In this document: positions 1 through 14,452 of the stretch, piece by piece
How positions within the stretch are numbered: position 1 is the first letter of the stretch
Layout: each line of letters opens with the position of its first letter
Source of the DNA: an uncultured Pelagibacteraceae bacterium
Lineage (GTDB): Bacteria > Pseudomonadota > Alphaproteobacteria > Pelagibacterales > Pelagibacteraceae
Direction: 5' to 3'
Assembly: GCA_902617625.1 (NCBI GenBank)
Contig: CACMXJ010000001.1
Location: 77,001 to 141,000 of the forward strand
DNA length: 64,000 nucleotides
Program-made: the position numbers and the translations under genes
Notes under the pieces: generated by a model
Databases searched by the model: none
Told to the model about the DNA's origin: nothing
The model's input: the letters and a program-made list of their open reading frames with translations, nothing else

Positions 1-1
1 C

Positions 2-472
2 TCTGGAAAGAGCTCGATTGGCTCTATGGTATCAAAAAAATTAAACCTTAACTTTTTTGATATTGATCAATTAATTGAAAATGATCAAAAAATGAAAATA
101 TCAAAAATCTTCGAAACAAAAGGAGAAAATTTCTTTAGAGATATTGAAAAAAAGATAGCTCTTAATATTTTAAAAAGTAAAAAAGGTGTTATCGCACTTG
201 GTGGAGGTGCGTTCATAAATCGAGCTATTAAAAATGAGGTTCTAGAAAATCACCTATCATTTTGGCTTAATTGGAATATCGATACATTAATTAATAGGAT
301 TAAAAACAGCAAAAAAAGACCTTTGGCAGTAAATTCTAGTAAAAATGAACTTACAGAAATCATAAAAAAACGTTCAATTATTTACTCTAAAGCACTATAT
401 AAAATAGATTGTGAAAATTTTACAAAACAACAAATTGCAAAAAAAATCATAGATATTTATGAAGCCAATTAA
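2..472 (+). CDS. aroK: Shikimate kinase, 5'-truncated by the window edge
   Basis: The frame is open to the window start and encodes SGKSSIGSMVSKKLNLNFFDID (end of P-loop), then IALGGGAF and RPL motifs; followed by aroB. Confidence 0.9.
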   Translation, partial: SGKSSIGSMVSKKLNLNFFDIDQLIENDQKMKISKIFETKGENFFRDIEKKIALNILKSKKGVIALGGGAFINRAIKNEVLENHLSFWLNWNIDTLINRIKNSKKRPLAVNSSKNELTEIIKKRSIIYSKALYKIDCENFTKQQIAKKIIDIYEAN

Positions 473-1565
473 ACTGATAGTTAAAACTAATTCAGAAAAA
501 TATCCTATTATAATTGGAAGAAATTTGATTTCTAATTTATCACGGATATTTAAAACAAATTCTATCAACTTTAAAAAATGTTTATTAGTTTTAGATAAAA
601 ATATTCCAAATAAATATGTCAAACAAATTTCAAGATCCTTGAAAAGATATAAAGTTTACAAATTTATTTACAATGCAAATGAGAAAAATAAAAATCAGAA
701 AAATGTTAATAAAATTTTAGATCTTTTACTTCAAAAGAATTTTTCTAGAGATGACTGTTTAATATCTATTGGAGGAGGCATTACTGGTGATGTGGCAGGT
801 TTTGCAGCAAGTTTATTCAAAAGAGGTCTAAAATTTGTAAATATTCCAACAACATTGTTATCACAAGTTGATTCATCTGTTGGTGGTAAAACAGGTATTA
901 ACACATCTCAAGGTAAGAATTTAATTGGAAGTTTTTATCAACCTAAAATTGTTATCAGTGATGTAGAAATTTTGAAAAGCCTACCATATAGAGAAGTGGT
1001 TTGCGGTTACGCAGAAATAGTAAAACATGCATTAATTGCAAATAAAAAGTTTTATAATTTTTTGAATAGGAATATTAATGAAGTATTAAATCTAAAATCT
1101 CCAACTATTGAAAAATCTATTTACGAAAGTTGTAAAGTAAAAAAATCTATAGTTGAAAAAGACGAAAAAGAAAAAAATTTGAGAAAAATTTTAAATTTCG
1201 GACATACTTTTGCTCATGCTTATGAGGCAAGTTTAAATTTTTCAAAAAAATTAAATCATGGAGAAGCAGTAATTCTTGGTATGAAATCTGCATTTGAATT
1301 TAGTCATAATAGAAAATTAATTACCACTAAAGAATTTGATACTGCAATTAAACATCTCAATAATTCTCATTTTCCAATTTCTATTAAAAATTATTTTAAA
1401 ATAAATAAAATTAATCAGATCATATCCTTTATGATGCGAGACAAAAAAAATAACTCTAAGAATATTAAGCTTATGTTAATTAAAAAAATTGGAGGTCCGA
1501 TAATTGAAAAAGAATTTTCGGACCTTGCTGTCAAATCTTTTTTAAAAAAGAGATTAATTAATTAA
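459..1565 (+). CDS. aroB: 3-dehydroquinate synthase
   Basis: GGGITGDVAGFAASLFKRGLKFVNIPTTLLSQVDSSVGGKTGIN and LNFGHTFAHAYE motifs. Confidence 0.96.
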   Translation: MKPIKLIVKTNSEKYPIIIGRNLISNLSRIFKTNSINFKKCLLVLDKNIPNKYVKQISRSLKRYKVYKFIYNANEKNKNQKNVNKILDLLLQKNFSRDDCLISIGGGITGDVAGFAASLFKRGLKFVNIPTTLLSQVDSSVGGKTGINTSQGKNLIGSFYQPKIVISDVEILKSLPYREVVCGYAEIVKHALIANKKFYNFLNRNINEVLNLKSPTIEKSIYESCKVKKSIVEKDEKEKNLRKILNFGHTFAHAYEASLNFSKKLNHGEAVILGMKSAFEFSHNRKLITTKEFDTAIKHLNNSHFPISIKNYFKINKINQIISFMMRDKKNNSKNIKLMLIKKIGGPIIEKEFSDLAVKSFLKKRLIN

Positions 1566-1814
1566 AATTTGTAAAGAGTGAACGTTATTTTTTAATTCCT
1601 CATCTAATATCTTGTAAATTTTTTTATTACTTTCTATTTTATTTAATTTCTTTAGCTCTTCAGACTCTATTGTTATTTTTAGATGAAATTTATTAATTTC
1701 GTGTCCTGAATGATTTTTATGTAAAAATGTTTTGTCTTCTATTAAAATATTTTCAATATTAATATTTTTTTTTATTTTTTTTTTTACGTTTGCGATTAAT
1801 TCATCTATATTCAT
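1554..1814 (-). CDS. BolA family protein
   Basis: 86 aa with a BolA-like pattern (HKNHSGHEINKFHLKI) and position next to dnaJ-cobS-cobT. Confidence 0.75.
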   Translation of the reverse strand: MNIDELIANVKKKIKKNINIENILIEDKTFLHKNHSGHEINKFHLKITIESEELKKLNKIESNKKIYKILDEELKNNVHSLQILIN

Positions 1815-1830
1815 CTAAAATAACTATATC

Positions 1831-2352
1831 ATGAAAAATATCTGTGACTGGAATAATTGCAGCGAAATAGGTGAATATAAAGCACCAGTTGAAAAAGATA
1901 ATAGCAAAAAATTTCGATTATTATGTTTAAATCATGTTAAAGAATTCAATAAGAATTGGAATTATTTTTCAGGTATGAATGATGATCAAGTAATCGACTT
2001 TTTAAAATCAGATATGGTTTGGCATAAACCTACGCAAAGCTTTAGTTCTTCAGATAACTTTTTTAAAGTCTTATGGAATAATACTTTGAGAGATGACCTT
2101 GATAAAGAAAAGTTAAAAAGTGATTTTAATCACATGGGACAATTTAGATATAATCATAAAGACATCAAAGCATTTGAAATATTGGGTATTTCAGTAGGGT
2201 CTAAATGGGAAAAAATTTATGATAAATTTAAAATACTTGTTAAAAAATTTCACCCTGATATGAATTGCGGTAATAAAAAATTTGAAGACAAACTTAAATC
2301 AATAACTTTGGCTTACACTCAATTAAAAAACACTTATAGAGAAAAAAATTGA
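1831..2352 (+). CDS. DnaJ-domain protein with N-terminal Cys/His motif
   Basis: C-terminal J-domain with HPD motif ([20 protein letters not shown]); N-terminal CDWNNC...CLNH. Confidence 0.85.
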   Translation: MKNICDWNNCSEIGEYKAPVEKDNSKKFRLLCLNHVKEFNKNWNYFSGMNDDQVIDFLKSDMVWHKPTQSFSSSDNFFKVLWNNTLRDDLDKEKLKSDFNHMGQFRYNHKDIKAFEILGISVGSKWEKIYDKFKILVKKFHPDMNCGNKKFEDKLKSITLAYTQLKNTYREKN

Positions 2353-3323
2353 CACCAAATATAAATAATCAACCTGATATAAGACTCTCGATAAAACAGA
2401 CTTTTGGGATAGATTCAAATATGGAGGTAGATGCATTTTCTAAAAAAAGTGAATATGTGCCCGAAATAGATAAAAATTATAAATTTGATCGCGATACTAC
2501 TTTGGCAATTATCTCAGGTTTTGCTTTTAACAAAAGGGTTCTGGTTCAAGGTTATCATGGAACTGGAAAATCTACTCACATAGAACAAATTGCTGCAAGG
2601 TTAAATTGGCCGTGCATCAGAGTAAATTTAGACAGTCATATAAGTCGTATAGATTTGATAGGTAAGGATGCGATTGTTTTAAAAGATGGTAAGCAAGTTA
2701 CACAATTTAATGAAGGGATCTTGCCTTGGTCCATACAAAACCCTGTGGCTTTAGTGTTTGATGAGTATGATGCGGGGAGACCTGATGTAATGTTTGTTAT
2801 CCAGAGAGTGCTTGAAGCAGAAGGCAATTTTACTCTTTTAGATAAAAATAAAGTAATTAAGCAAAATAAATTTTTTAGATTATTTGCAACCTCTAACACT
2901 GTTGGTTTAGGAGATACAACAGGACTTTACCATGGAACGCAACAAATAAATCAAGGACAAATGGATAGATGGAATATTGTTACAACTTTAAATTATCTTA
3001 GCCTTGATAAAGAAATGGATATAATCTTAGCAAAAAATAAAAGTTTAGATAATACAAAAGGCAAAGAAAAAGTTTCAAATATGATTAAAGTTGCATCATT
3101 AACTAGAAAAGGATTTATAGCTGGGGATATATCTACAGTGATGAGTCCACGAACGGTTTTACACTGGGCTGAAAATGCAGAAATTTTTAAAGATACAGGT
3201 TATGCTTTTAGAGTGACTTTTTTAAATAAGTGTGATGAAATTGAAAAAAATATAATTGCAGAGTATTACCAAAGATGTTTTGGTGAGGAATTACCAGAGT
3301 CCTTGTTAAATATTCAAATTTAA
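2349..3323 (+). CDS. cobS: CobS-like AAA+ ATPase (cobaltochelatase subunit family), TTG start
   Basis: Walker [19 protein letters not shown], Walker [14 protein letters not shown]+ CobS-type sequence; followed by CobT. Confidence 0.88.
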   Translation: MTPNINNQPDIRLSIKQTFGIDSNMEVDAFSKKSEYVPEIDKNYKFDRDTTLAIISGFAFNKRVLVQGYHGTGKSTHIEQIAARLNWPCIRVNLDSHISRIDLIGKDAIVLKDGKQVTQFNEGILPWSIQNPVALVFDEYDAGRPDVMFVIQRVLEAEGNFTLLDKNKVIKQNKFFRLFATSNTVGLGDTTGLYHGTQQINQGQMDRWNIVTTLNYLSLDKEMDIILAKNKSLDNTKGKEKVSNMIKVASLTRKGFIAGDISTVMSPRTVLHWAENAEIFKDTGYAFRVTFLNKCDEIEKNIIAEYYQRCFGEELPESLLNIQI

Positions 3324-5122
3324 TGAATAACAAAACTGAGAGTTTAAAGGAAAAGCTTAGACAAGCTCTATCTTCTACAGCAAGAGTAATATCAGATGAT
3401 TTGGGTATCAATACTAAAAAAAATATCAAAAATTCTGAAAAACAAGATTTAATTGAACTAGAAAATTTAAGTTCGAAAAATGATTTTATAAAGGCTAGAG
3501 CGGAAACAGACTCGAAAGCTCTAAAAAAAAAATTTTCTAATGAGTCAATATTTAAAAAAAATTTACCATCCAGCTCATCATGTAAATCACTTTATACAAT
3601 CACAGAGAAAATAAGATACGAAAAATTGGGGTCAAAAATGTTAAAAGGAATAGATAAAAATTTAAGAGATAACTATACTCAATTAATAAATTACAAAAGA
3701 AGAGATCAAATTAAATCCAAAGATGATGTGCCTGTAGTTGAGGCTTTTGAATTATATATGCTTAAAAACTTTCACAACATCAAACTCAATGCTTTAACAT
3801 CTAAAATGTTAAACTTCTGGGAAAAAGATTTTGATAAATCAATTTTTGAACATATAGAATTTCTTAAACAAAATTTAGAAGATCAAAATGTTTATAGTTC
3901 TAAGTTCTCCCAGATATTGCAAGAAATGGACATTTTTCAATCAGAGGAAAATGAGGAAAAAAATGATGAAAACCCAGAGGATAATCAAGAAAATCAGTCA
4001 AGTGAAAATGATGATAGTGAGGATGAGGACAAAAAAGATCCTGATAAGCAAGATGAAGCAGAAGCAAGTTTAGATTCAGATTATAACATTGATGAATATA
4101 AATTAGATGAACAACTTGTAGACACAGAATCAGACGAGCAAAACTCTGAACAAGTTATTAAAAAAAAAAATTTAAAAGACTCTAATGTAGATTATAAAAT
4201 TTTTACTACAGAGTTTGATGAAATTACAAAAGCTGAAAATCTTGAAAACGCAGATGAAGCAAATAAGCTTCGAAAAACTTTAGATCAACAATTAATTGGT
4301 TTTCAAGATGTAATAACTAAACTTGCAAATAAACTTCAAAGACAATTATTGGCAAAACAGAATAGAGCTTGGGAGTTTGATTTGGAGGAAGGATTACTTG
4401 ATAGCTCTAAGTTACCAAGAATTATAATGGATCCATATAATTCCTTATCTTTCAAAAAGGAAAAAGATTTAGACTTCAAAGATACTGTAGTAACACTTCT
4501 AATTGATAACTCGGGTTCAATGAGAGGTAGACCAATTACAATTGCTGCTATTTGCGCTGATATTCTATCTAGAACATTAGAACGTTGCTCAGTAAAAGTG
4601 GAGATATTAGGGTTTACAACAAAAAATTGGAAAGGTGGTCAAAGTAGAGAGTTATGGAATAAAAACAATAAACCAAAGACACCAGGAAGATTAAATGACT
4701 TAAGACATATCATTTATAAAGGGGCAGATACGCATTGGAGACAAGCAAAAGATAACCTTGGTCTAATGTTAAAAGAGGGTTTACTTAAAGAAAATATAGA
4801 CGGTGAGGCTATTACATGGGCCTTTAATAGAATTAAAAAAAGAAAAGAAGAAAGAAAAATTTTGATGGTAATCTCAGATGGTGCACCTGTTGATGACTCA
4901 ACTTTGTCAGTCAATTCTGGCGATTTTTTAGAGAAACATTTAAAAAAAATGGTTAAGTTTATAGAGGATAAATCTGAAATAGAAATTTTAGCTATAGGAA
5001 TTGGTCACGATGTTTCGAGATATTATAAAAGAGCGATTAAAATTACTGATGTAAATGAACTTGGCGATGTAATGATTTCCCAATTGAGCTCATTATTTGA
5101 TAAAAAAATAAAATTACATTAA
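3323..5122 (+). CDS. cobT: CobT-like protein with VWA domain (cobaltochelatase subunit family)
   Basis: Acidic central region, C-terminal VWA with MIDAS-like [11 protein letters not shown]; adjacent to CobS. Confidence 0.88.
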   Translation: MNNKTESLKEKLRQALSSTARVISDDLGINTKKNIKNSEKQDLIELENLSSKNDFIKARAETDSKALKKKFSNESIFKKNLPSSSSCKSLYTITEKIRYEKLGSKMLKGIDKNLRDNYTQLINYKRRDQIKSKDDVPVVEAFELYMLKNFHNIKLNALTSKMLNFWEKDFDKSIFEHIEFLKQNLEDQNVYSSKFSQILQEMDIFQSEENEEKNDENPEDNQENQSSENDDSEDEDKKDPDKQDEAEASLDSDYNIDEYKLDEQLVDTESDEQNSEQVIKKKNLKDSNVDYKIFTTEFDEITKAENLENADEANKLRKTLDQQLIGFQDVITKLANKLQRQLLAKQNRAWEFDLEEGLLDSSKLPRIIMDPYNSLSFKKEKDLDFKDTVVTLLIDNSGSMRGRPITIAAICADILSRTLERCSVKVEILGFTTKNWKGGQSRELWNKNNKPKTPGRLNDLRHIIYKGADTHWRQAKDNLGLMLKEGLLKENIDGEAITWAFNRIKKRKEERKILMVISDGAPVDDSTLSVNSGDFLEKHLKKMVKFIEDKSEIEILAIGIGHDVSRYYKRAIKITDVNELGDVMISQLSSLFDKKIKLH

Positions 5123-6399
5123 ATTTTTTTTAGATCTTGATTTTTCCATCTTATATTTACTTCCGCCCCAGTCCTTGTTTTGGAGTTTTGACAATTTAAG
5201 GAAGCAAAATTTTTTTCAAGTAAGTTTTTGCCTATAAATATTCCTAAACCTAAACCAGATTTGCTCTTATCCTTATTCTTAAGTGATCTTAAATAGGGTT
5301 CACCTATTTTTGATAATATCTCATTCGGATATCCCTCACCATCATCTTCAATAGTGATTTCAGAATAATCATTGTTACTTTTTAAAGTTATGAATATTTT
5401 TTCTTTAGCAAATTTATTTGCGTTTCCAATAAAATTTCTTAGACCATATATTATTTCTATTGATTTCGGAATTTTTCTCGGGCTTGAGTCTTGATCAAAA
5501 TTTAAAATAAATATTTTATTACTTGTTTCTTTAAATGAATTTATAATTTGAATGATATATTTTTTTAAATTTAAGTCCTCATCTATAAATTCGTCTTCCT
5601 CAATGGGGTTTAACGACAACTTTTTTAAAATTTGATTACATCTCTCAACTTGACTTGATAATAATTCTATATCTGATGTTAATTCTGCGCGGTCTTTCAA
5701 CTGGTCTTTTAGTTCTTGTGAAATAATTTTAATTGTAGATAACGGAGTTCCGAGAGAATGGGCTGCTGCTGCAGCTTGGCCCCCTAAGGATAACATTTCA
5801 TGTTCTTGAGCCATTATTTCTTCCATTTTACTTAATGCCTCTTTTCTTTTTCTAGATTCTGAGCCAAATACTATCGCAAAATAATTTAAAAAAATTAAAG
5901 CAATTATTAGAGCAACTGGAATTGAATAATAATAATAGTTAGAAACATGAAAATGATTATTTAATGGCGCAGGTAAATCCTCAGAATAAAATGTCAAAAA
6001 AATAATTATTAATATTGTTGTAACAACAAGAAATAAATTAGTTCTGATACCTAAATTTGATGATGCAAACACACTAGGAATTAATAAAAAAATAACAAAA
6101 GGATTTACGATACCTCCTGTAAGATATATTAGTGATCCTAATTGAAATATATCAATCATTAAAAAAACCAGAGCAGATCTATCCGAAAGTTGTGTTTTAT
6201 CATAAATTGAAATTAAATAAAAATTACTTAGGATCCCAATAAAGATAACTAAATTTGATAAAACAAAATTAAAATCAAAATTGAAAAAAAAATAGACAAT
6301 ATATACTGAAATTAATTGCCCTATAATGCCTATCCATCTTAAAAAAATATAAGTAGATTTTTTTAAAGTGTGAAATTTTGAAGTCTCAAAAAACTTCAT
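5119..6399 (-). CDS. regB: RegB/PrrB/ActS-type redox sensor histidine kinase
   Basis: Multi-TM N-terminus with GGIVNPF (RegB GGxxNPF motif), H-box [31 protein letters not shown]; Cys 40 residues after the His. Confidence 0.85.
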   Translation of the reverse strand: MKFFETSKFHTLKKSTYIFLRWIGIIGQLISVYIVYFFFNFDFNFVLSNLVIFIGILSNFYLISIYDKTQLSDRSALVFLMIDIFQLGSLIYLTGGIVNPFVIFLLIPSVFASSNLGIRTNLFLVVTTILIIIFLTFYSEDLPAPLNNHFHVSNYYYYSIPVALIIALIFLNYFAIVFGSESRKRKEALSKMEEIMAQEHEMLSLGGQAAAAAHSLGTPLSTIKIISQELKDQLKDRAELTSDIELLSSQVERCNQILKKLSLNPIEEDEFIDEDLNLKKYIIQIINSFKETSNKIFILNFDQDSSPRKIPKSIEIIYGLRNFIGNANKFAKEKIFITLKSNNDYSEITIEDDGEGYPNEILSKIGEPYLRSLKNKDKSKSGLGLGIFIGKNLLEKNFASLNCQNSKTRTGAEVNIRWKNQDLKKI

Positions 6400-6402
6400 A
6401 TT

Positions 6403-8490
<2,088 letters not shown>

Positions 8491-8614
8491 TCATATCATT
8501 ATTTAAATTTATTTGTGGATTTATAATTAATAGTTATGAATTATTTCGTTAAATAACCCTCAATTTTCAACACTTTTTTAACTTTTTTGAATATTGTTTT
8601 ATTGCAAATGATTT

Positions 8615-9298
8615 TTAAGAATTTTTTGAAAAAAAATAACTCGGCCCCATTTTTTTTTCAAAATAATAACCATGCTTCATTAAGTAATCACTCAATTCTA
8701 TCTCATTTTTTGGATTTAAAATCTCAATACATATAAGTCTAGGATTATAAAATTTTAAATTTATTGATTTAAGTACTTTTATATCTAATCCCTCTATATC
8801 TATATTTAAAAAATCAAATTTATGTTTAATTAAATCATTTATCATTTTGGTTTCGATAAAATAAGTTGTTTTTTTTAGTTTATCATTATCAGATAATTTT
8901 AAATGATCTGGAGATATTGTATTTAATGGACTAAATAAATTTTCTATATAAACTTGAACATTTTCAACCTTATCGCTTATAGCAGCACATATATTTTCAT
9001 CATTTGGTCTTAAGATATTAAACAAATCAATAGATGTTTGATTTAAATCTATATTGGTCCCTTTCCACCCTTTTTTATGAAGTAAATATGTATTATTAAA
9101 CTTGATTGGATTAAAGGCACCTATATCTAAATATATACCTTTGCTAATTTTATCTTTAAAAAATTCTAAAATAAAAATATCTTCACCACATTGTGAATAA
9201 CTTTTTTTTTTTAAAAAAAATTTTTCTAACCAAAATATTCTAAAAAATAGATACGGTTTATAAAAGATGTTATTTCTATTTATAAATTTTTTAATCAT
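8615..9298 (-). CDS. FkbM-family methyltransferase
   Basis: SQCGEDIFILEFF, GIYLDIGAFNPIKFNNTYLLHKKGWKGTNIDLN, FDFLNIDIEGLD. The track ORF (to 9397) runs into the tRNA, so the likely start is the internal Met MIKKFINRNN at 9298. Confidence 0.8.
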   Translation of the reverse strand: MIKKFINRNNIFYKPYLFFRIFWLEKFFLKKKSYSQCGEDIFILEFFKDKISKGIYLDIGAFNPIKFNNTYLLHKKGWKGTNIDLNQTSIDLFNILRPNDENICAAISDKVENVQVYIENLFSPLNTISPDHLKLSDNDKLKKTTYFIETKMINDLIKHKFDFLNIDIEGLDIKVLKSINLKFYNPRLICIEILNPKNEIELSDYLMKHGYYFEKKMGPSYFFSKNS

Positions 9299-9313
9299 AT
9301 AAAAATTTGTTAA

Positions 9314-9403
9314 TGGCGGAGAGAATGGGATTCGAACCCATGAAAGAGTTTCCCCTTTACACGCTTTCCAAGCGTGCGCCTTCAACCACTCGGCCACCTC
9401 TCC
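9314..9403 (-). tRNA. tRNA-Ser (anticodon GGA), CCA encoded
   Basis: Reverse complement ggagaggtggccgagtggttgaaggcgcacgcttggaaagcgtg...ggttcgaatcccattctctccgcca folds as a class II tRNA with long variable arm. Confidence 0.96.
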
Positions 9404-9411
9404 AATTAAAT

Positions 9412-10221
9412 TTAAATAATAAAATCATTGTACATTTCTATATTCCTTAGAATATAGTCTGGAAAATCTTTATTCAATTCTACAACTTCATATTTGTGAC
9501 CTCTTCCAAAAAGATCTTCTTTGTTTGCTATTTTTTTTTTTATGATTTCCTCAGAACAAAATTTTTCGTCAGAAAATTCTGAGTGGGCAAAAGTTTTTAA
9601 TTTTAGAGATATTTCTTTTGCAGACATTATATTATTGAAATGCCATCCAGCATTATAAAATATTTGAATATTTTTTTCTTTATCAAATCTTAAAAAATTG
9701 TATTTAAGATTTTTTGTTTTAATTTTTTGTCTCATAAAATCTATAGACTTTAAATTTTTTTTTTTACAAACTCTTGTACCCTCCCAAGGTGTCTCGTAAG
9801 GATTAAAAATATTGAATTTATAATTGAAGCATTTTTGTAGAAATATTCCATATTTGTTACTTAGCTTAAAATTTTTTAATAATTCTGGCTTAATTATTTC
9901 ATCTGGATCAGAAAAAAAAATATAATCATCAGGATCAGCAAAATTTGTTTCTGAAAGCAAGAATTCCCTTTGAATTGCTTGATTTTCCCAGCGATTTGTA
10001 TTTGTTGGAAAAGGTTTTTCAATTAAAGAATATTTTATTTTTTTAGCATCATAATAATTTTTCCAAACAAAATTTTTTTTTTTTTCTTTACCTGTATGAT
10101 CAAATTTAGATTCACAAATTACAAAATAATCAACATAGTTGAATAATATGTTATACCTTAATTCAAACATAAAATTATTATCAAAAAAAGTAATGCAGTC
10201 TAAAATTTTGTTTTTTAACAT
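9412..10221 (-). CDS. Glycosyltransferase family 17-like protein
   Basis: [41 protein letters not shown]...[13 protein letters not shown] resembles the GT17 (beta-1,4-N-acetylglucosaminyltransferase-like) family. Confidence 0.75.
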   Translation of the reverse strand: MLKNKILDCITFFDNNFMFELRYNILFNYVDYFVICESKFDHTGKEKKKNFVWKNYYDAKKIKYSLIEKPFPTNTNRWENQAIQREFLLSETNFADPDDYIFFSDPDEIIKPELLKNFKLSNKYGIFLQKCFNYKFNIFNPYETPWEGTRVCKKKNLKSIDFMRQKIKTKNLKYNFLRFDKEKNIQIFYNAGWHFNNIMSAKEISLKLKTFAHSEFSDEKFCSEEIIKKKIANKEDLFGRGHKYEVVELNKDFPDYILRNIEMYNDFII

Positions 10222-10234
10222 TAAAATAAATAAT

Positions 10235-12040
10235 TTATTCCTTTTGTATTTTTAATACTCCAATAAAAGCCTCTTGTGGTATTTCCACTTTACCAAATTG
10301 TTTGGATCTAGCTTTGCCTTTTTTCTGTTTTTCTAATAGCTTTCTTTTCCTATCTGTGGCACCACCACCATGAATTTTTGTCAAAACATCTTTTTTAAAT
10401 CCTTTTATTGTCTCCCTAGCAATTATCTTCCCGCCTATTGCTGCTTGAACAGGTATCATAAAATTATGCCTTGGGATTAAATCTTTCAATTTTTCACAAA
10501 CTTCTCTTCCAGTCCTTTGAGCAAAATCTTTATGTATCATCATGGCTAAAGCATCCACAGGTTCTCCATTTACTAAAATACTAAGTTTCACTAAATCACC
10601 TTCTCTGTGGCCAATAATTTCGTAGTCAAAGCTAGCATAACCACTCGTCATAGATTTAATTCTATCGTTAAAATCAAAAACTACTTCATTCAATGGTAAT
10701 TCATAAGTTAATACAGCTCTATTTCCAGAATAATTTAAATTGATTTGAATTCCCCTTTTGTCTTGGCATAATTTTATTATAGAGCCCAAATATTGGTCTG
10801 GTGTGATTATAGTAGCTTTGATCCAGGGCTCCTCTATAAAATTTATCAACGTAGGATCTGGTAAGCTTGAAGGATTTTGTAAATCTTTTATTTTTCCATT
10901 ATTTAAGTTAATTTTATATACTACACCTGGTGTTGTAGTTAATAAATTTACATCAAACTCTCTTTCTAGTCTTTCGGTAATTATTTCAAGATGAAGTAAT
11001 CCTAAAAATCCACATCTAAAACCCAAGCCTAAAGCAGAGGAAGATTCAGCCTCAAAAGAAAAACTTGAATCATTTAGTTGTAATTTTGCCAAACCATCTT
11101 TTAATTTTTGATATTCAGAACTGTCCACTGGAAATAATCCGCAAAATACTACTGGCTTGCTGGGTTTAAATCCAGGTAAAGCCTCAATTTTAGATTTGGA
11201 CGCATCACAAATAGTGTCTCCAACTTTTGTATCAGATAAAACCTTAATACCAGTTGTTATAAAACCAATTTCACCAGAATTTAATTCATTAATATCTTTA
11301 GGTTTAGGGGTAAAAACTCCAACTTTTTCTACAATATAATCTTGATTAGTAGAAAGCATCTTGATCTTCATATTTTTAGTAATTTTACCATTAATAACTC
11401 TAACTAAAATTACAACACCCAAATAAGTATCGTACCAACTATCAACTAGTAAACATTTTAAATCCTCGTTTATATTTCCTTTTGGTCCAGGTAATCGATA
11501 AATAATTTGCTCTAAGATTTCTTCTATTCCCTCTCCAGTTTTACCAGAACACGAGACTGCATTTTCTGTATCAATACCAATCACATCTTCAATTTGTTTT
11601 TTAGTTCTATCTAAATCTGATGCTGGCAAATCAATCTTATTTAAAACAGGAATAATTTCATGGTTAATATCCAGAGCTTGATAAACATTGGCAAGTGTTT
11701 GTGCTTCCACTCCCTGTGTACTATCAACAATCAATATTGAACCCTCACAAGCATAAAGTGATCTACTCACTTCATAGCTAAAATCTACATGTCCAGGTGT
11801 GTCGATAATGTTTAAAATATAATTCTTTCCGTTTTTTGCTTTATAATTTAATTTTACGGTTTGTGCTTTTATTGTGATACCCCTCTCTCTTTCAATATCC
11901 ATTGAATCTAAAACTTGGGATTTCATCTCTCTTTCCGTTAATCCGCCACAATTATGAATGATTCTATCTGCAATTGTAGATTTACCATGATCTATATGCG
12001 CGATGATCGCGAAATTTCTTATATTATCGATAGTACTCAT
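10235..12040 (-). CDS. lepA: Elongation factor 4 (LepA)
   Basis: [36 protein letters not shown], full-length LepA with C-terminal [25 protein letters not shown]. Confidence 0.97.
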   Translation of the reverse strand: MSTIDNIRNFAIIAHIDHGKSTIADRIIHNCGGLTEREMKSQVLDSMDIERERGITIKAQTVKLNYKAKNGKNYILNIIDTPGHVDFSYEVSRSLYACEGSILIVDSTQGVEAQTLANVYQALDINHEIIPVLNKIDLPASDLDRTKKQIEDVIGIDTENAVSCSGKTGEGIEEILEQIIYRLPGPKGNINEDLKCLLVDSWYDTYLGVVILVRVINGKITKNMKIKMLSTNQDYIVEKVGVFTPKPKDINELNSGEIGFITTGIKVLSDTKVGDTICDASKSKIEALPGFKPSKPVVFCGLFPVDSSEYQKLKDGLAKLQLNDSSFSFEAESSSALGLGFRCGFLGLLHLEIITERLEREFDVNLLTTTPGVVYKINLNNGKIKDLQNPSSLPDPTLINFIEEPWIKATIITPDQYLGSIIKLCQDKRGIQINLNYSGNRAVLTYELPLNEVVFDFNDRIKSMTSGYASFDYEIIGHREGDLVKLSILVNGEPVDALAMMIHKDFAQRTGREVCEKLKDLIPRHNFMIPVQAAIGGKIIARETIKGFKKDVLTKIHGGGATDRKRKLLEKQKKGKARSKQFGKVEIPQEAFIGVLKIQKE

Positions 12041-12046
12041 TTAAAA

Positions 12047-14452
12047 TTAAGATCGAATTTTAGCGCCAGTCTTATTTTCAACTGTCTTGATTATCAAATT
12101 ATTAATTTTCTCTAAATCAGATTCATTTAAGGTTTTTTCAGATGACTGTATTGTTACACTTATTGCTATTGATTTATGATTTTCAGGAATATTTTCACCT
12201 TCATAAACATCAAAAATTTTTACATTTTTCACTAAACTTTCATCTACATTTGAGATGACGTTTATTAAATCCTGAGCATTTACATTTTTGTTTACAATAA
12301 ATGCAAAATCCCTTTCAGATTTTTGATAATCAGAGAATGAGAATTTTACCTTAAGATCATTTAAAGTTTTCTCTGGTAATTTTAAATTATCCATAAAAAT
12401 TTCAAAACCAACTAAGGACTCAGTTTTCATATCAACCTGCTTTAAAATATTTGGATGCATTTCTCCAAAATATGCAGCCACTTGATCATTTCTTTTATCT
12501 AAAAACAATCTTCCTGATTTGCCAGGGTGATAATAATTAGGAGTTTTGTTATCAATGAAAAATTTTTTAGAATCATAACCAGCTTCAACTAAAGCTTGGG
12601 TTACGTCTCTTTTCACATCAAACACATCTACATTTCTATCTTTTTCTATCCAAGATAATCTTGTTTTTTTTCCTGCTGACAAACCACAAACTACGGTATT
12701 CTGTTCACCAGGATTAGAACCATTAAATATAGGACCTATTTCAAATATTGATAAATCCCTAAAACCTCTATCGAGGTTTTTATTAATATGCATTATTAAA
12801 TTTGAAAAAATTGAATTCCTTAAAACTCCTAATTCTGAACTAATAGGATTAATAATTTTTATCTCTTTTTTTGTCTCTCTAAAATAATCATTATAACGTT
12901 GGTCTGTGAACGACCAAGTGATTGCCTCCAGATAACCTTTAGATGCAATTGATCTTTGTAAAAAATGAAATAATTTCTGAAACTTATTTAAAGTAGATTT
13001 TTTTCTTTGTTTAATTGGTTCTACATTCTTTATCTTTTCATAACCACTTATTCTTACCAACTCCTCAACGATATCTACTTCCTGTGAAATATCTGGTCTC
13101 CATGAAGGAACAGCTAATTTTAATCCTTTTTTAACCTTTTTTACCCCAAAACCAAGATCCTCCAAAATTTTAATCATTTCTTTTAAAGAAATTTTAAAAC
13201 CGGATATTTTTTCAAAAATATTTGGGTCAAATGATATTTTTTTCGTTTTGTAAGTTTCTATTTTTTGAATGTCAATTTTGCTAATTTCACCACCGCAAAT
13301 CTCTTTTATTAATTTCGCAGCTTTATTTAAACCATTTTCGATTGATAACGGATCTATACCTCTTTCAAATCTAAACTTTGCATCAGTATCAAGATTCATT
13401 TTTTTTGCTGTATTTCTTATTGATCCCGGTTTAAAATAAGCTGACTCTAATAATACATTTTTTGTATTAAATTCAGTACCAGATCTTGCACCACCAATAA
13501 TTCCTCCAAGTCCTAAAACACCTTTGTTATCACAAATAACACACATGCCACTCTCCAATTTATAATTTTTATTATCAAGTGCAGTAAATTCTTCTCCAGA
13601 CTTAGAATTTCGAACAATTATACCTTTTTCAATTTTATCAGCGTCATAAGCATGTAATGGACGATTAATATCAAGCATAACATAGTTTGTAATGTCAACT
13701 ATTGCTGAGATAGGTTTTTGTCCTATAGAAATTAATTTATCTTTAAGCCATTTAGGGCTTTCAGAATTTTTGACATTTGTTATTAAACAGCTTCCAAACG
13801 TAGTACATCCTTGTCCTTTTTCCTTATTAATTTTTACTTTTAATGTATGTTTATTTTTTGAATGAATTTTTTTTTCTTCTAAATCTATTAACTTTCCAAA
13901 ACCTGACGCTGCCAGGTCTCTAGCAATTCCTCTAATTCCAAGACAGTCTGGTCTATTAGGTGTTATAGATATATCGATAAGATTTGATTTTGATTTTGAA
14001 AAATAACTTTTACCAATATTTTTTCTAAACTCCTGGGTTAATTCAGTAATCCCATCACTATCATTAGACAAATTTAATTCAGATTCTGAACAAAGCATTC
14101 CATAAGAAGTAACGCCCCTTATTTTAGCGACTACTAATTTTGTCTTAGTTTTGGGAATAATTGCACCTGGAGGAGCATATATGGTTAGTAATCCTTCTTT
14201 TGCATTTTCTGCACCACATACAACTTTTTTAATTTTATTTTCACCAATATTTACATCACAAACTTTTAGTCGGTCTGCATTTGGATGTTTTTCAGTTTTT
14301 ATGATTTCAGCTATTTTAAATAACCCATTATCAGCGGAAAGACTCTCTACACTCTCTACCTCTAGACCTATGTTGGTAAGTTGCTCTAAAAGATTTTTTT
14401 CTTTCAGATTTGTCTTCAGATGATCTTTTAACCAATCAAATGTTATTATCAT
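12047..14452 (-). CDS. pheT: Phenylalanine--tRNA ligase beta subunit
   Basis: N-terminal tRNA-binding domain, B3/B4, B5 and C-terminal FDX-ACB regions; directly follows pheS. Confidence 0.96.
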   Translation of the reverse strand: MIITFDWLKDHLKTNLKEKNLLEQLTNIGLEVESVESLSADNGLFKIAEIIKTEKHPNADRLKVCDVNIGENKIKKVVCGAENAKEGLLTIYAPPGAIIPKTKTKLVVAKIRGVTSYGMLCSESELNLSNDSDGITELTQEFRKNIGKSYFSKSKSNLIDISITPNRPDCLGIRGIARDLAASGFGKLIDLEEKKIHSKNKHTLKVKINKEKGQGCTTFGSCLITNVKNSESPKWLKDKLISIGQKPISAIVDITNYVMLDINRPLHAYDADKIEKGIIVRNSKSGEEFTALDNKNYKLESGMCVICDNKGVLGLGGIIGGARSGTEFNTKNVLLESAYFKPGSIRNTAKKMNLDTDAKFRFERGIDPLSIENGLNKAAKLIKEICGGEISKIDIQKIETYKTKKISFDPNIFEKISGFKISLKEMIKILEDLGFGVKKVKKGLKLAVPSWRPDISQEVDIVEELVRISGYEKIKNVEPIKQRKKSTLNKFQKLFHFLQRSIASKGYLEAITWSFTDQRYNDYFRETKKEIKIINPISSELGVLRNSIFSNLIMHINKNLDRGFRDLSIFEIGPIFNGSNPGEQNTVVCGLSAGKKTRLSWIEKDRNVDVFDVKRDVTQALVEAGYDSKKFFIDNKTPNYYHPGKSGRLFLDKRNDQVAAYFGEMHPNILKQVDMKTESLVGFEIFMDNLKLPEKTLNDLKVKFSFSDYQKSERDFAFIVNKNVNAQDLINVISNVDESLVKNVKIFDVYEGENIPENHKSIAISVTIQSSEKTLNESDLEKINNLIIKTVENKTGAKIRS

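Noticed and set aside
3888-4073. 61-aa ORF inside cobT
   Set aside because: Out-of-frame reading of the acidic, A-rich region of cobT.
9299-9397. First 33 codons of the ORF called at 8615..9397 ([28 protein letters not shown]...)
   Set aside because: This is translation of the tRNA-Ser gene; the methyltransferase start is taken as the downstream Met at 9298.
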